Shown: positions 29,939 through 40,201 of the stretch, piece after piece
How the letters are laid out: each line of letters opens with the position of its first letter
Numbering within the stretch: the stretch's first letter is position 1
Origin: a virus
DNA length: 64,000 nt
Strand: one strand, 5' to 3'
IMG/VR virus record: IMGVR_UViG_3300027752_000013
Span: 1-64,000 of that record
Notes under the pieces: model-generated
Seen by the model: only the letters and a program-made list of their open reading frames with translations
What the model was told of the DNA's origin: nothing
Database searches by the model: none
Program-made: the position numbers and the translations under genes

Positions 29939-32120
29939 AGTTATACCTACATATGAGAAAGGTTTATGGACAACAACTGAATTTGATTCGGATATAGAAT
30001 TTAGAGAATATCTTGAATCTATATTTAAGGAACCGGGTAAGTATGACTTTACAAAAATTGCTTTAGAATTTAATCAAGAAGCAAGAACATTTAATAAGGA
30101 TGGTTTTTATATCAATGCTCCTTTTAGATCTAAAGACTTTACAGCTTATTGGGAAGATCAAAAGAATAAATGTAGAGTTGGAGTAATATACAAAGATGAA
30201 GGGAAAGCCTGGTACCTAACTAGGGATTACTATATGTGGTTAAACTTTCTACCTATCTTTGATAAAGAAGAGAAACATTATGGTTTTGCTAAAGTAAGAG
30301 ATGCACAATATCATATGGCATTGTATGAAGTAATATCAGAATTAAATAATCAGCATGTTGCTATACTAAAAAAACGTCAGATAGCATCTTCTTATTTTCA
30401 TATGGGTAAAATCATAAATCAATATTGGTTTGAAGAAGGATCTATATGTAAAATTGGTGCTTCATTAAAAGATTATATTAATGATAAAGGATCTTGGAAG
30501 TTTTTAGAAGAATACAAAACATTTCTTAATGAACATACTGCATGGTATAGACCTAGTAATCCAGAAAAAGTATTATTATGGCAACAGCAAATAGAAGTCA
30601 AAGTAAACAACAGAAAAACATCAAGAGGTCTTAAATCAAAGATACAGGGTGCTTCATTTGAAAAGAATGCTACCACAGGGGTAGGGGGGCCTTGTACATA
30701 TTTCTTTCATGAGGAAGCAGGAATTGCAAAAAACATGATGCAGACTTATGAGTACCTGCGTCCTGCAATGTCTTCAGGTATGATGACAACAGGTCAATTT
30801 ATAGCTGCTGGTTCAGTTGGTGATTTAGAACAATGTGGTCCATTAAAAGATATGATTCTAAATCCAGGTGCAAATGATATATATGCAGTAGAGACCAACC
30901 TAATGGACGCTGATGGTACTATTGGTATGGCAGGGTTGTTTATTCCTGAACAGTGGTCTATGCCACCTTATATTGATGATTATGGTAACTCTCAAGTTGA
31001 AGAAGCTATTGTAGCTATAAATATAGAAAGAGATAGATGGAGAAATGAATTAAGTGGAGAACAATTTCAATTAAGAATATCTCAGAAACCTTTAAATATT
31101 GCTGAAGCATTTGCATATAGAAAAGAATCAGTATTCCCTCAAGGTGTATTATCTAGACAATTAAAAAGAATTGAGGAAAAAGAATATCCTTATGAGTTAA
31201 TTGAACTAGATAGAGATAGCACAGGTATTGTTGCTAAACGTACAAGTAAATTACCTATATCTTCATTTCCAGTAAATAAAAAAGAAGTTGATAAAACAGG
31301 TTCAATTGTTGTATGGGAAAGACCAGTAAAGAGCCCATCTTTTGGAGCATACTACGGTTCTATTGATCCTGTCTCAGAAGGTAAAACAACAACCTCTGAT
31401 TCATTGTGTAGTATATTTATATATAAGAATGCAATTGAAGTAACAAGAACAACTGTCTCAGGTGAAATAGAACAGTTTATAGAAAAAGATAAAATTGTAG
31501 CAGCATGGTGTGGACGTTTTGATGATATAAACAAAACTCATGAAAGGTTAGAAATGATTATTGAATGGTACAATGCCTGGACAATAGTTGAAAATAATAT
31601 ATCATTATTTATTCAACATATGATTGCCAGAAAAAAACAAAGATACCTTGTACCTAAACAACAAATACTTTTTCTAAAAGATTTAGGATCAAATAGAACT
31701 GTATATCAAGAGTATGGTTGGAAAAATACAGGTACATTATTTAAAAGTCATTTGATATCTTATGCAATAGAATTTTTAAGAGAGGTTATTGATGAAGATC
31801 TTGATGAAAATGGTAATGTAATGAAACAAACATTAGGTGCAGAAAGAATTCCTGATCCTATGTTGCTGAAAGAAATGTTAGCTTATTATCCTGGATTAAA
31901 CGTAGATAGACTTGTCACATTTGGTGCGTTAATAGCATTTGTAAAAATACAACAATCAAATAGAGGTTACACAAAGAGACGTGAATCAGAAGGTAATTCT
32001 TTGGATAGTTCAGAAAAAATGAGTAAATTAAAGTATAGTGGTCCTTTTAGAAATATAGGGCGTAACAAGGCATTTGGAAGTTCTAAAAATAGAAGGTCCG
32101 GATTCAAGAATATAAAATAG
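29931..32120 (+). CDS. Terminase large subunit (TerL)
   Basis: DNA-packaging motor: an N-terminal ATPase and a C-terminal nuclease (729 aa). VAILKKRQIASSYFHMGKI (near residue 145) is in the Walker A place but lacks a GKS/T core, as in some TerL families. The Walker B strand CTYFFHEEAG is near residue 260. The nuclease domain opens with YYGSIDPVSEG (Asp about residue 478), and further acids follow at GRFDD and IVENN. The C-terminus is basic (RNKAFGSSKNRRSGFKNIK, quoted in part), as expected for DNA contact. Its order, just before the portal and capsid genes, agrees with the crAss-like layout. Confidence 0.88.
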   Translation: MSRVIPTYEKGLWTTTEFDSDIEFREYLESIFKEPGKYDFTKIALEFNQEARTFNKDGFYINAPFRSKDFTAYWEDQKNKCRVGVIYKDEGKAWYLTRDYYMWLNFLPIFDKEEKHYGFAKVRDAQYHMALYEVISELNNQHVAILKKRQIASSYFHMGKIINQYWFEEGSICKIGASLKDYINDKGSWKFLEEYKTFLNEHTAWYRPSNPEKVLLWQQQIEVKVNNRKTSRGLKSKIQGASFEKNATTGVGGPCTYFFHEEAGIAKNMMQTYEYLRPAMSSGMMTTGQFIAAGSVGDLEQCGPLKDMILNPGANDIYAVETNLMDADGTIGMAGLFIPEQWSMPPYIDDYGNSQVEEAIVAINIERDRWRNELSGEQFQLRISQKPLNIAEAFAYRKESVFPQGVLSRQLKRIEEKEYPYELIELDRDSTGIVAKRTSKLPISSFPVNKKEVDKTGSIVVWERPVKSPSFGAYYGSIDPVSEGKTTTSDSLCSIFIYKNAIEVTRTTVSGEIEQFIEKDKIVAAWCGRFDDINKTHERLEMIIEWYNAWTIVENNISLFIQHMIARKKQRYLVPKQQILFLKDLGSNRTVYQEYGWKNTGTLFKSHLISYAIEFLREVIDEDLDENGNVMKQTLGAERIPDPMLLKEMLAYYPGLNVDRLVTFGALIAFVKIQQSNRGYTKRRESEGNSLDSSEKMSKLKYSGPFRNIGRNKAFGSSKNRRSGFKNIK

Positions 32121-32130
32121 AACAAAGGAT

Positions 32131-34881
32131 ATGAGAGTATTAAACGCAATGCAAATGAAGAATGGGGCTAAAGCTGAAGGCGGGCCTACATTTTCTAGCT
32201 TAACACAGCCTATCCAGTTTTTACCTTACAAAGAAAAAACTGATGATTGGGCTGCATGGAATTTAGATTGGCTAGAACTTCAAGGTATTGAGTTCTTACG
32301 TGTTAACTCTAGAAGACTACTTAAAAATTATAAACTTGCTAAAGGGATTATTGACAAGACTGATTACATTGTTGAACCAGACAATGAATATAAAGATCTT
32401 ATGGATACCCTTACAGCAGAAAATGAGTCTGCACTAGAGTTAAAGTTTTATCCAATTGTACCAAATGTAATTAATGTATTAACTGGTGAATTTGCAAAGA
32501 GATATTCTAAAGTTCAATTTAGAGCTGTAGATGATGCATCATATAATGAAATGCTTGATGCTAAAAAAGTTCAGATAGAAGAAGCATTGTTATCTGAAGC
32601 AGAAGCTAATCTAGTAAGTAAGATGGTTGAGATGGGTATGGACCCTAGCTCAGAAGAAGCACAAAAACAATTGTCACCAGAAGGTTTAAAATCATTACCA
32701 GAAATAGAAGATTTTTTTAGTAAGTCTTATAGAAGTATGGTGGAAGAATGGGCATCCCATCAACTTGCAGTAGATGAAGAAAGATTCAAAATGCAAGAAC
32801 TTGAGGAAAGAGGATTTCAAGATATGCTTATTGCAGATAGAGAATTTTGGCATTTTAGAATGTTAGAAGATGACTATGACGTAGAGTTATGGAATCCAGT
32901 ATTAACTTTCTATCAAAAATCACCAGACCAAAGATATATAGCAGATTCTAACTATGCAGGTAAAGTAGATTTAATGACTGTATCAGATGTAGTAGATAGA
33001 TACGGATATCTGATGGATGAAAAACAATTAAAATCTTTACAAAGAGTATATCCTGCTAGATCTGCACAGTATCAAGTAAGTGGATATCAAAATGATGGTG
33101 CATACTATGACGCAACAAGATCACATGAATGGAATACTAATGCACCAGGATTAGCATACAGACAGTTTACATCTAATTATTGGAATGACCCGGCAGCAGG
33201 TGGAGATATACTTAGTGAGATATTAAATGAAAATGAAGATGTTTCAATGTGGGGTGAAGGTAACTTGATGAGGGTTGCTACAATATATTGGAAAACACAA
33301 AGAAGAATAGGTCATCTTACAAAAATAGAAGATGATGGGGAAGTAACACAAGAGATTATAGATGAGACTTTTAAGCAAACAAAAAAGGCCATATATGACA
33401 CTTCTATATTTAAACAAAAAACAAAAGAAACATTACTAGAGGGTGAACATATAGACTGGATATGGATTAATGAAGTTTGGGGTGGTGTAAAAATTGGACC
33501 AAACTTACCTGCTATGTGGCAGTCTAGTATGGGTGATAATGTAAATCCAATATACTTAGGTATTAATAGAACTAAACCAGGTAGACTACCTTTTCAATTT
33601 AAAGGAGATAATTCATTATATGGCTGTAAACTGCCTGTTGAGGGTAGAGTATTTTCAGATAGAAATACTAGATCAACATCTTTAGTAGATTTAATGAAGG
33701 CATATCAAGTTGGATATAATATGGTTAATAACCAAATTGCTGACATTCTAATAGATGAATTAGGAACAGTAATAATGTTTGATCAGAATGCTTTACCACG
33801 TCACTCAATGGGAGAAGACTGGGGTAAGAATAATTATGCTAAAGCATATGTAGCAATGAAAGATTTTCAAATGCTACCTCTTGATACATCTATTACTAAT
33901 ACTGAGAATGCAACTAATTTTAATCACTATCAAACTCTTAACATGGAGCAGACTAGTAGATTAATGTCTAGAATTCAACTTGCAAATTATTTTAAACAAC
34001 AATGTTTTGATGCTATAGGTATTAACCCACAACGTCTTGGAGGAGCTGTATCAGCTCAAACGGCTACAGGGGTAGTACAAGCTATGCAACAATCATATGC
34101 ACAAACAGAGATGTATTTTGTACAGCACTCTGATCATTTGATGCCACGTATTCACCAGATGAGAACTGACTTAGCACAATATTACTATAGTACTAATCCA
34201 AGTATTAGATTACAGTATATATCTACAGAGGCTGAGAAAGTTAATTTTACAATTAATGGTACAGATTTATTACTTAGAGATTTTAATGTATTTGCAACTA
34301 CTAAGACTAACCATAGAGCTATCTTAGAAAACTTAAAGCAAATGGCATTGACTAACAATACTACTGGAGCAAGTATATATGAGCTTGGTAATATTGTTAA
34401 AGCTGATAATATAGCTGAAGTATCAGATATACTAAAAGACTCTGAAGCAAGAGTTCAAGCACAAAGGGAGCAGGACATGGCACAACAACGTGAAATGCAA
34501 GAGCAACAAATCAAAGCTAAACAACAAGAAGAGCAGCAGAAGTTGCAAGTTGAAATGGCAGAGAATGAAAAAGACAGAAGGAATGATGTATTGTTAGCTG
34601 AGATTAGATCAGCTGGATATGGTTCTATGGTTGATTTGAATGAAAACAAACAATCTGATTATCAAGATGCTATGAAAGATATCAAAGAAACTACCCAGTA
34701 CAGAGAACAGATGAATTTTAAACGTCAAGAAAGCGCTACAAAATCTGTTCAAGAAAATGCTAGGTTGGGTGTTGAAAGAGAAAAGATTGCTGCTCAAAAA
34801 CAAATAGCTGATACTAAACTACAAATTGCAAGAGAGAATAAAAACAAGTATGATGTAAAAAATAATAAGGATAAAAAGTAG
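32131..34881 (+). CDS. Portal protein (916 aa)
   Basis: Forms the ring through which DNA enters and leaves the capsid. It is very long for a portal, with a mixed alpha/beta body, a repeated Trp/Tyr-rich middle (YQKSPDQRYIADSNYAG, DRYGYLMDEKQLKSL) and a C-terminal Gln/Glu/Lys-rich coiled coil of about 150 residues (QREMQEQQIKAKQQEEQQ). Extended portals of this kind are known in crAss-like phages. It lies 10 nt after TerL. The evidence is mainly position and length; the sequence has no short diagnostic motif. Confidence 0.82.
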   Translation: MRVLNAMQMKNGAKAEGGPTFSSLTQPIQFLPYKEKTDDWAAWNLDWLELQGIEFLRVNSRRLLKNYKLAKGIIDKTDYIVEPDNEYKDLMDTLTAENESALELKFYPIVPNVINVLTGEFAKRYSKVQFRAVDDASYNEMLDAKKVQIEEALLSEAEANLVSKMVEMGMDPSSEEAQKQLSPEGLKSLPEIEDFFSKSYRSMVEEWASHQLAVDEERFKMQELEERGFQDMLIADREFWHFRMLEDDYDVELWNPVLTFYQKSPDQRYIADSNYAGKVDLMTVSDVVDRYGYLMDEKQLKSLQRVYPARSAQYQVSGYQNDGAYYDATRSHEWNTNAPGLAYRQFTSNYWNDPAAGGDILSEILNENEDVSMWGEGNLMRVATIYWKTQRRIGHLTKIEDDGEVTQEIIDETFKQTKKAIYDTSIFKQKTKETLLEGEHIDWIWINEVWGGVKIGPNLPAMWQSSMGDNVNPIYLGINRTKPGRLPFQFKGDNSLYGCKLPVEGRVFSDRNTRSTSLVDLMKAYQVGYNMVNNQIADILIDELGTVIMFDQNALPRHSMGEDWGKNNYAKAYVAMKDFQMLPLDTSITNTENATNFNHYQTLNMEQTSRLMSRIQLANYFKQQCFDAIGINPQRLGGAVSAQTATGVVQAMQQSYAQTEMYFVQHSDHLMPRIHQMRTDLAQYYYSTNPSIRLQYISTEAEKVNFTINGTDLLLRDFNVFATTKTNHRAILENLKQMALTNNTTGASIYELGNIVKADNIAEVSDILKDSEARVQAQREQDMAQQREMQEQQIKAKQQEEQQKLQVEMAENEKDRRNDVLLAEIRSAGYGSMVDLNENKQSDYQDAMKDIKETTQYREQMNFKRQESATKSVQENARLGVEREKIAAQKQIADTKLQIARENKNKYDVKNNKDKK

Positions 34882-35010
34882 TGTTAGCTATATACTGCTA
34901 AAAACTTTCACTATTCTTAAAATATTTTAAGTTTAACTTGGTAGTTATAACAGAAACATTTCTTATATTATATATGTAACAAGATATTAATTATTAAAAC
35001 CAACATAATT
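34882..35010 (+). promoter_or_regulatory. 129-bp spacer with promoter-like ATATTATATATG box
   Basis: AT-rich spacer between portal and scaffold-like genes. TTCTTATATTATATATGTAAC near 34961-34980 resembles the late-arm box. No gene is visible. Confidence 0.35.
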
Positions 35011-36330
35011 ATGAGTACAACAACACAAACACAACCTGTGAAAAGTAACGTAGCACAAAATGTAGAAGTAAATTTAGATGAAATATTTAATGCTGCCCCA
35101 AGCGGTGCTGATATGATTCAAGATAACAAACAACCTAAGAATATTTTTTCAGGGTTACAAGAGAAAGCAGATATGACTTTTGCTGATCCTGATGATGATG
35201 GTGCAACAGATGTATTAGCAAAATCAGAAAAAAAGGATGAAGCTACAGAAGAAATAACAGATGAATCTGCTCAAGAGGGTGCAGAAGAAAAAACAAAAAC
35301 TTCAACAGATAGCGTTGAAGAAATCTTTGGTGAACTTGGACAAGAGGAAACTGAAGAAGAAATTGAAGCAAAAGAAAAAAGAGGAAGAAAATCTATTAAC
35401 GGTATATCAGATGTATTTGGTAAGTTGATTAAAGATGACAAGATTGTTCCTTTTGATGATGAAAAAGATTTAGAAGATTATTCTGCTAAAGATTGGGAAG
35501 AGTTAATTGAAGCTAATCTAGAAGAAAAAGCTAGACAGGTTAGAAGTGAAACTCCTAAGCAATTTTTTAACAGCTTACCACAAGAATTACAAATTGCTGC
35601 AAGATATGTAGCTGATGGTGGTAAAGATTTAAAAGGATTGTTTACTACTTTGGGTCAAGTTGAAGAAACTAAAAGTATTGATATTAAATCAGTTACTGGA
35701 CAAGAAAGAGTAATCACAGAATATTTAAGTGCAACCGGTTACGGAACTGCAGAAGATATTCAAGAAGAAATAGAAATTTGGAAAGACTTAGGTAAGCTTG
35801 AAACTCAAGCAAATAAGTTCAAACCAAAACTTGATAAGATGCAAGAAAAGGTTGTTGCTCAAAAGCTTGAAGAACAAGATCTTAAAAAGAAACAACAAGA
35901 GAACGCATCTCAAGCATACATGAAAAATGTATATGAAACATTAAAAGAAGGACAATTAGGTGATATCAAAGTAGATAGAAAAACTCAAGCCATGTTATAC
36001 AATGGTTTAGTACAACCTAATTATCCATCAGTAAGTGGACGTAATACTAATCTATTAGGACACTTGCTAGAAAAATATCAATTTGTGGAACCTAATTATG
36101 GATTAATCTCAGAAGCTCTGTGGCTCTTACAAGACCCAACAGGATATAAAGCTAAGATTATGGATAAAGGTGCACAAAAAAGTGTTGAGAAGACGGTTAG
36201 AAAATTGAAAAGTGAACAATCAAATATTGGTGGTGCATCATTAGGTGTTAATCAAGCAGAAAAAGAATCTGTAAAGAAAAGTTCAAAAAGAAAAATTCAA
36301 AGACCAAACAACATATTTAAAAGAATTTAA
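35011..36330 (+). CDS. Scaffold-like/capsid assembly protein (439 aa)
   Basis: Placed between portal and major capsid protein, as scaffolding proteins usually are. The N-terminal 130 residues are strongly acidic and low-complexity (ADPDDDGATD, EEIEAKEK). The rest is helical and charged, with heptad-like runs (KFKPKLDKMQEKVVAQKLEEQ, quoted in part), and it ends with a basic tail (KSSKRKIQRPNNIFKRI). The acid-then-base profile is typical of scaffolds or cargo proteins. No protease motif seen. Confidence 0.7.
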   Translation: MSTTTQTQPVKSNVAQNVEVNLDEIFNAAPSGADMIQDNKQPKNIFSGLQEKADMTFADPDDDGATDVLAKSEKKDEATEEITDESAQEGAEEKTKTSTDSVEEIFGELGQEETEEEIEAKEKRGRKSINGISDVFGKLIKDDKIVPFDDEKDLEDYSAKDWEELIEANLEEKARQVRSETPKQFFNSLPQELQIAARYVADGGKDLKGLFTTLGQVEETKSIDIKSVTGQERVITEYLSATGYGTAEDIQEEIEIWKDLGKLETQANKFKPKLDKMQEKVVAQKLEEQDLKKKQQENASQAYMKNVYETLKEGQLGDIKVDRKTQAMLYNGLVQPNYPSVSGRNTNLLGHLLEKYQFVEPNYGLISEALWLLQDPTGYKAKIMDKGAQKSVEKTVRKLKSEQSNIGGASLGVNQAEKESVKKSSKRKIQRPNNIFKRI

Positions 36331-36391
36331 TTAAGTAAATTAAATATAAACAGAGTAAAACAATTATTAACAATTAAAAACAATCAAATTT

Positions 36392-38011
36392 ATGGCAACT
36401 CCAGTATTAAATAATGGGATTTTCCTACGTGATACAAGCTACAAAGCAAGTTCACATGTTGATTCTTATCACCTAACCCAAATGCTTGGTAACCCTGAGC
36501 CTATGGATATGGGACCAATTGATCTATGGGCTATGACCCAAAAGGTAGAAATGCCTTTGTATCAAATGGCTTCATTCGGTGGAAAGAATACAATCATGGT
36601 GGATAACGCTAGAGGTGAGTACAAGTGGCAAACTCCTATTGCACAAGATCTTCCCTACGTAGTAGCGGATATTGAACCAGGCTCTACTACTAAAGGTGTA
36701 GATGGAACAACATTTAAGATCAAAATTAACAAAAGAACTTTTGGACACGGTGACATTATTACTTATGATAAGTATAATGGACTTGAACTTTACATCACAG
36801 CTGATGATATTATCCCAGCAGGTGACGGTTATGTTTATACTGTTCAATTAGTTAACAACAACAATGCGGCTATCTTGGATAACAAGTATTTAGCTAAAGG
36901 TACAAAGTTCTTCAGAAAAGGTTCTGCAAGAGGTGAGTACGGAGAAAGATTCTCTGACATTGAAACAGGTTCTGGTTTCCGTGAATTCTACAATTTTGTA
37001 GGAGGAGCAGAAGCACACGTACACTATTCAATTTCTTCAAGAGCAGACTTAATGATCAAAGGCGGATTAAACGCTGATGGTACTGTGCCTGTTACTGAAA
37101 TCTGGAGAAACTTTGACAATGATCCAAACAATCCATCAGTACCAAGTATTGAAGGACTTGTAGCAACTATGGGTAAAGCTGGTGCTAGAGATGCATTTGA
37201 AAATGGAACTCTAACACGTACTTTCATTACAAATATGGAAGCAGCACATTTATCTAAAATTGCAACGGATATTGAGACTTACCTAATGTGGGGTAAAGGT
37301 GGTAGAATTAAACAAGATGGACCGGATGATATTAGATTATCTGTAGGTTTATGGTCACAGTTAGATAACTCTTTCAAGAGAGTATATAACAAGTCATCAT
37401 TTACTCTTGACATGTTTAAGTCTGAACTTTACAACTTCTACCAAGGTAAAGTTGAATTTAAAGGGCCAGACCCACAAAGATCACTTGTTGTACAAACAGG
37501 TATTGGAGGTATGCAACTAATCAACAAAGCAATTGCTGATGAGGTGTATGGTTCAGGTCTAGTTCAAAATGCATCAGATATTGGAGCTGTTAAAGGTTCA
37601 GGTATGGATTTAGATTATGGTTTTGCTTACACAAGCTTTACTATTCCTTTCTTAGCTAACGTTAAGTTTGTATTGAATCCAGCATTTGATAACTTAAACA
37701 CAAATGATATTGAGAATCCATTAATTGATGGAAGACCTCTAAGTTCATTTAGCTTTATTATCTTTGATGTGACGGACGAAGGAAATGACAACATTCACTT
37801 GTTGAAACTTTCTTGGGATAATCAACTCAAGTGGTTCTACCAAAATGGTACTATGGACTACATGGGAAGAACTCAAGGGTTTGCTTCTACTGGTCAATTC
37901 AATGGATACAGAGTTTATATGACTCAGACTATGCCAGCTATTTGGGTGAAGGATCCAACTAAAGTTCTTAAAATTGTAATGAGAAACCCTGTAACAGGAG
38001 GATCATTCTAG
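36392..38011 (+). CDS. Major capsid protein
   Basis: Builds the icosahedral shell. The 539 residues begin MATPVLNNGIFLRDTSYKAS and then MLGNPEPMDMGPIDLWAMT, the N-terminal arm style of crAss-like capsid proteins. They continue with HK97-type mixed strands (YKWQTPIAQDLPYVVADIEPG; GFREFYNFVGGAEAHVH). The gene lies after portal and scaffold, and a strong terminator follows directly, which fits a very highly expressed protein. The bulk of the protein has no Cys. Identification rests on position, length and similarity by eye. Confidence 0.85.
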   Translation: MATPVLNNGIFLRDTSYKASSHVDSYHLTQMLGNPEPMDMGPIDLWAMTQKVEMPLYQMASFGGKNTIMVDNARGEYKWQTPIAQDLPYVVADIEPGSTTKGVDGTTFKIKINKRTFGHGDIITYDKYNGLELYITADDIIPAGDGYVYTVQLVNNNNAAILDNKYLAKGTKFFRKGSARGEYGERFSDIETGSGFREFYNFVGGAEAHVHYSISSRADLMIKGGLNADGTVPVTEIWRNFDNDPNNPSVPSIEGLVATMGKAGARDAFENGTLTRTFITNMEAAHLSKIATDIETYLMWGKGGRIKQDGPDDIRLSVGLWSQLDNSFKRVYNKSSFTLDMFKSELYNFYQGKVEFKGPDPQRSLVVQTGIGGMQLINKAIADEVYGSGLVQNASDIGAVKGSGMDLDYGFAYTSFTIPFLANVKFVLNPAFDNLNTNDIENPLIDGRPLSSFSFIIFDVTDEGNDNIHLLKLSWDNQLKWFYQNGTMDYMGRTQGFASTGQFNGYRVYMTQTMPAIWVKDPTKVLKIVMRNPVTGGSF

Positions 38012-38022
38012 GAACAATAATT

Positions 38023-38060
38023 AAAGGGGAGGGGTTAATATCTCCTCCCTTTTTATTTTT
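38023..38060 (+). terminator. Terminator after the capsid gene
   Basis: AAAGGG(G)AGGGG pairs with CTCCTCCCTTT (11 bp with a bulged G) around TTAATAT, followed by a T-rich run. It is placed 12 nt after the capsid stop. Confidence 0.8.
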
Positions 38061-38080
38061 AACTATTAAATATAACAATC

Positions 38081-38332
38081 ATGTCAGCACCAAAACAAAT
38101 AACTAAGTTGAAGCAACAATTTGAAAGCCCAGCTTATGAAGGTGTATCAAGAGCAGAAACAGGAAACGCTAGATTACTACATGTAAATGAAGTAATTTCT
38201 TGGATACGTGAAGTATCTGTTTCTTCTTCTTATGCAGACAATGCAGCAGCAATTGCAGCAGGTCTTGTACTAGGAGATATATATCATACAGACGGAGCAC
38301 TAAAAATTGTTATAGACGCACCAGAACCATAA
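38081..38332 (+). CDS. Head fibre/decoration-like protein (83 aa)
   Basis: A short protein with a helical start and a C-terminal AGLVLGDIYHTDGALKIV, a trimerising tail motif common on phage head-fibre and decoration proteins. It comes directly after the capsid gene, past the terminator, and is followed by another terminator. It is likely a surface decoration or short fibre of the capsid. Confidence 0.7.
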   Translation: MSAPKQITKLKQQFESPAYEGVSRAETGNARLLHVNEVISWIREVSVSSSYADNAAAIAAGLVLGDIYHTDGALKIVIDAPEP

Positions 38333-38345
38333 AGTCAAAGACTTT

Positions 38346-38370
38346 AAGCAAGACTAAACATCTTGCTTTT
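38346..38370 (+). terminator. Terminator after the head-fibre-like gene
   Basis: AAGCAAGA pairs perfectly with TCTTGCTT around CTAAACA, followed by TT. It is 14 nt after the stop of the 83-aa gene. Confidence 0.7.
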
Positions 38371-38394
38371 AGAAATATTAGTAATAATAGAAGC

Positions 38395-38410
38395 GTATAC
38401 TACGGTATAC
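38395..38410. other. GTATAC-TACG-GTATAC mini hairpin
   Basis: A perfect 6-bp stem with a TACG loop, which would be a UNCG-type tetraloop in RNA. It lies in the spacer before the 339-aa gene. Possibly a processing site or an operator. Confidence 0.45.
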
Positions 38411-38453
38411 AATTTGACTAGAGTAATAATTATTAATTTTTAAAAACCAAAAA

Positions 38454-39473
38454 ATGGAAGATTACACAATTGTTGAAAAGTATCAACAGACAAAAAAGAC
38501 TAGCACTATTGCTATAAGACCTTATTTTAATCCTAACAAGGAAAATATGGGTTTAGAAACTTACGGACTTTCTCTGCATGACGGAGTATTTCATGAGGAA
38601 TCACTTGCATGTTTAGAAATGAATGGAGTGAAGAGGTATATAACTGGATTAAATGAATTTGATCCAAAAGTTAAAATGTTACCTGCTAAAGAAAAAAAGG
38701 TAAAGATTGCAGAAATCAGAAAAGTGGTTTCTGAACTTGAGGCTGAATTAGCTGCTAATGTAGTTGACCCAGGAGATAAAGATTTTTGGAACAAATTAAC
38801 TGTGATGAAACCAGATAACTCTAAGTTTTGGGATAAGATTAGTTTGAGATGTGGTAATGATCCGGTATTTTTAGATGGTGAGGTAGATCCTTATGATAGA
38901 ATTAAACTTCATGCAATTAGAGCAGGTGGATTTTCTATTGTTGCTGCTTCATTAAAAGATGCAAAGCAATCACAGAATAACCCAAAGTTTTATTTAGATA
39001 CTGTTGAAGAAACTCTTACAACAAGAACTGAATTAACTAAATTAAAAAATAAAGCATTATCAGCATTGCAAAATTTATATGATAGCAATCCTACAAAATT
39101 AATGTATGTTTCTAAAGTAGCTGATGTAGATAGTGTACAATATACTAAGAATACACCTAATGATATTATGTATGAAAACATGGATACATATATTAATGGG
39201 CATGGTGCAGAATCAAATAAGAAAAGAGCTGCCAGCCAATTTTTAGATGTTTCTAAATTAGGAATGGAAGAATTGAAATTAAGAGCATTAATTAAAGATG
39301 GTCTTTATTATAGATTTATAACAACAAAAGCAGGTGGTTGGATTGAGCCAATTGACAGTGGTATCAGAATGGGTAAAAGACCTTCAGAAGTATTAGAGTT
39401 TTTGTTAAAACCTGATAATGAAGAACAACTTCTTTCTTTGTTGGATAAGGTTGAACCATATTGGAATTCATAA
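38454..39473 (+). CDS. Hypothetical virion-region protein (339 aa)
   Basis: A mixed alpha/beta protein with long charged helices (EKKVKIAEIRKVVSELEAEL, ELTKLKNKALSALQNLY) and an N-terminal TSTIAIRPYFNPNKENM segment. There is no motif I recognise. It stands in the late arm between the capsid and ring-like genes, so it is likely a head or head-tail component. Confidence 0.7.
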   Translation: MEDYTIVEKYQQTKKTSTIAIRPYFNPNKENMGLETYGLSLHDGVFHEESLACLEMNGVKRYITGLNEFDPKVKMLPAKEKKVKIAEIRKVVSELEAELAANVVDPGDKDFWNKLTVMKPDNSKFWDKISLRCGNDPVFLDGEVDPYDRIKLHAIRAGGFSIVAASLKDAKQSQNNPKFYLDTVEETLTTRTELTKLKNKALSALQNLYDSNPTKLMYVSKVADVDSVQYTKNTPNDIMYENMDTYINGHGAESNKKRAASQFLDVSKLGMEELKLRALIKDGLYYRFITTKAGGWIEPIDSGIRMGKRPSEVLEFLLKPDNEEQLLSLLDKVEPYWNS

Positions 39474-39485
39474 ATATAATTAATA

Positions 39486-40190
39486 ATGGAAAATAGTACA
39501 CTCTTACTTAAACTTAAACAAAGGCTTAACAAGCTTGATAGTCAGGATTATGATAATATTGAATGTTGGCAATTTGTAGAGGCTTTTAATAAAGCACAAA
39601 TAGAGTGGTGTAGAAGAAATTTACACGGGGGTAATATGTATAAGGAAGGTGATGAACTATCTAAAAAAAGAATAGATGATTTACAACCATTACTTAGAGA
39701 ATTAACTCTTACTGGTACTGAGACAGATGATTATTTTGAAACAGATAATTTTCCAGTTAATACATATTTAGAATTTAAACGTGTCACTACAGAAGCAAAA
39801 GATGATTGTTGTACACCAAGGTCAATGACTGTATATTTAGCTGAAGAAGCAAATGTATCTTTGTTATTGAGAGATCCATTAAAGAATCCGGATTTTGACT
39901 GGGGTGAAACATTTTGTACAATGCTAGGAAATACAATAAGAATATATAGGAATAGCAATTTTAATATTGTTAATCCTATATTAACTTATTATCAAAAACC
40001 TACACTAATTCAAGTTCAAGGTTGTGTTGATCCTTATACAGGTGACTTAAGTTTAGTAAATGTAAATTGTGAATTTAAAGATGATTTAGTAGAAGTTATG
40101 TTAGACGATACTGCTGCATTAATTGCAGGTGATATTGAAAACATATATCAATCTCAAAGAGGTACACAAGCTGCAGAAAGAAACAATTAA
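39486..40190 (+). CDS. Putative head-tail connector/ring protein (234 aa)
   Basis: The first 45 residues are helical (LLLKLKQRLNKLDSQDYDNI), then a Trp/Cys/Glu-rich stretch (CWQFVEAFNKAQIEWCRRNL) leads to beta-rich parts (NFNIVNPILTYYQKPTLIQVQG, quoted in part). The end (FKDDLVEVMLDDTAALIAGDIENI) is helical. This helical-beta-helical plan is shared by connector proteins of crAss-like phages. Not proven without comparison. Confidence 0.6.
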   Translation: MENSTLLLKLKQRLNKLDSQDYDNIECWQFVEAFNKAQIEWCRRNLHGGNMYKEGDELSKKRIDDLQPLLRELTLTGTETDDYFETDNFPVNTYLEFKRVTTEAKDDCCTPRSMTVYLAEEANVSLLLRDPLKNPDFDWGETFCTMLGNTIRIYRNSNFNIVNPILTYYQKPTLIQVQGCVDPYTGDLSLVNVNCEFKDDLVEVMLDDTAALIAGDIENIYQSQRGTQAAERNN

Positions 40191-40201
40191 TATATGATTT
40201 T

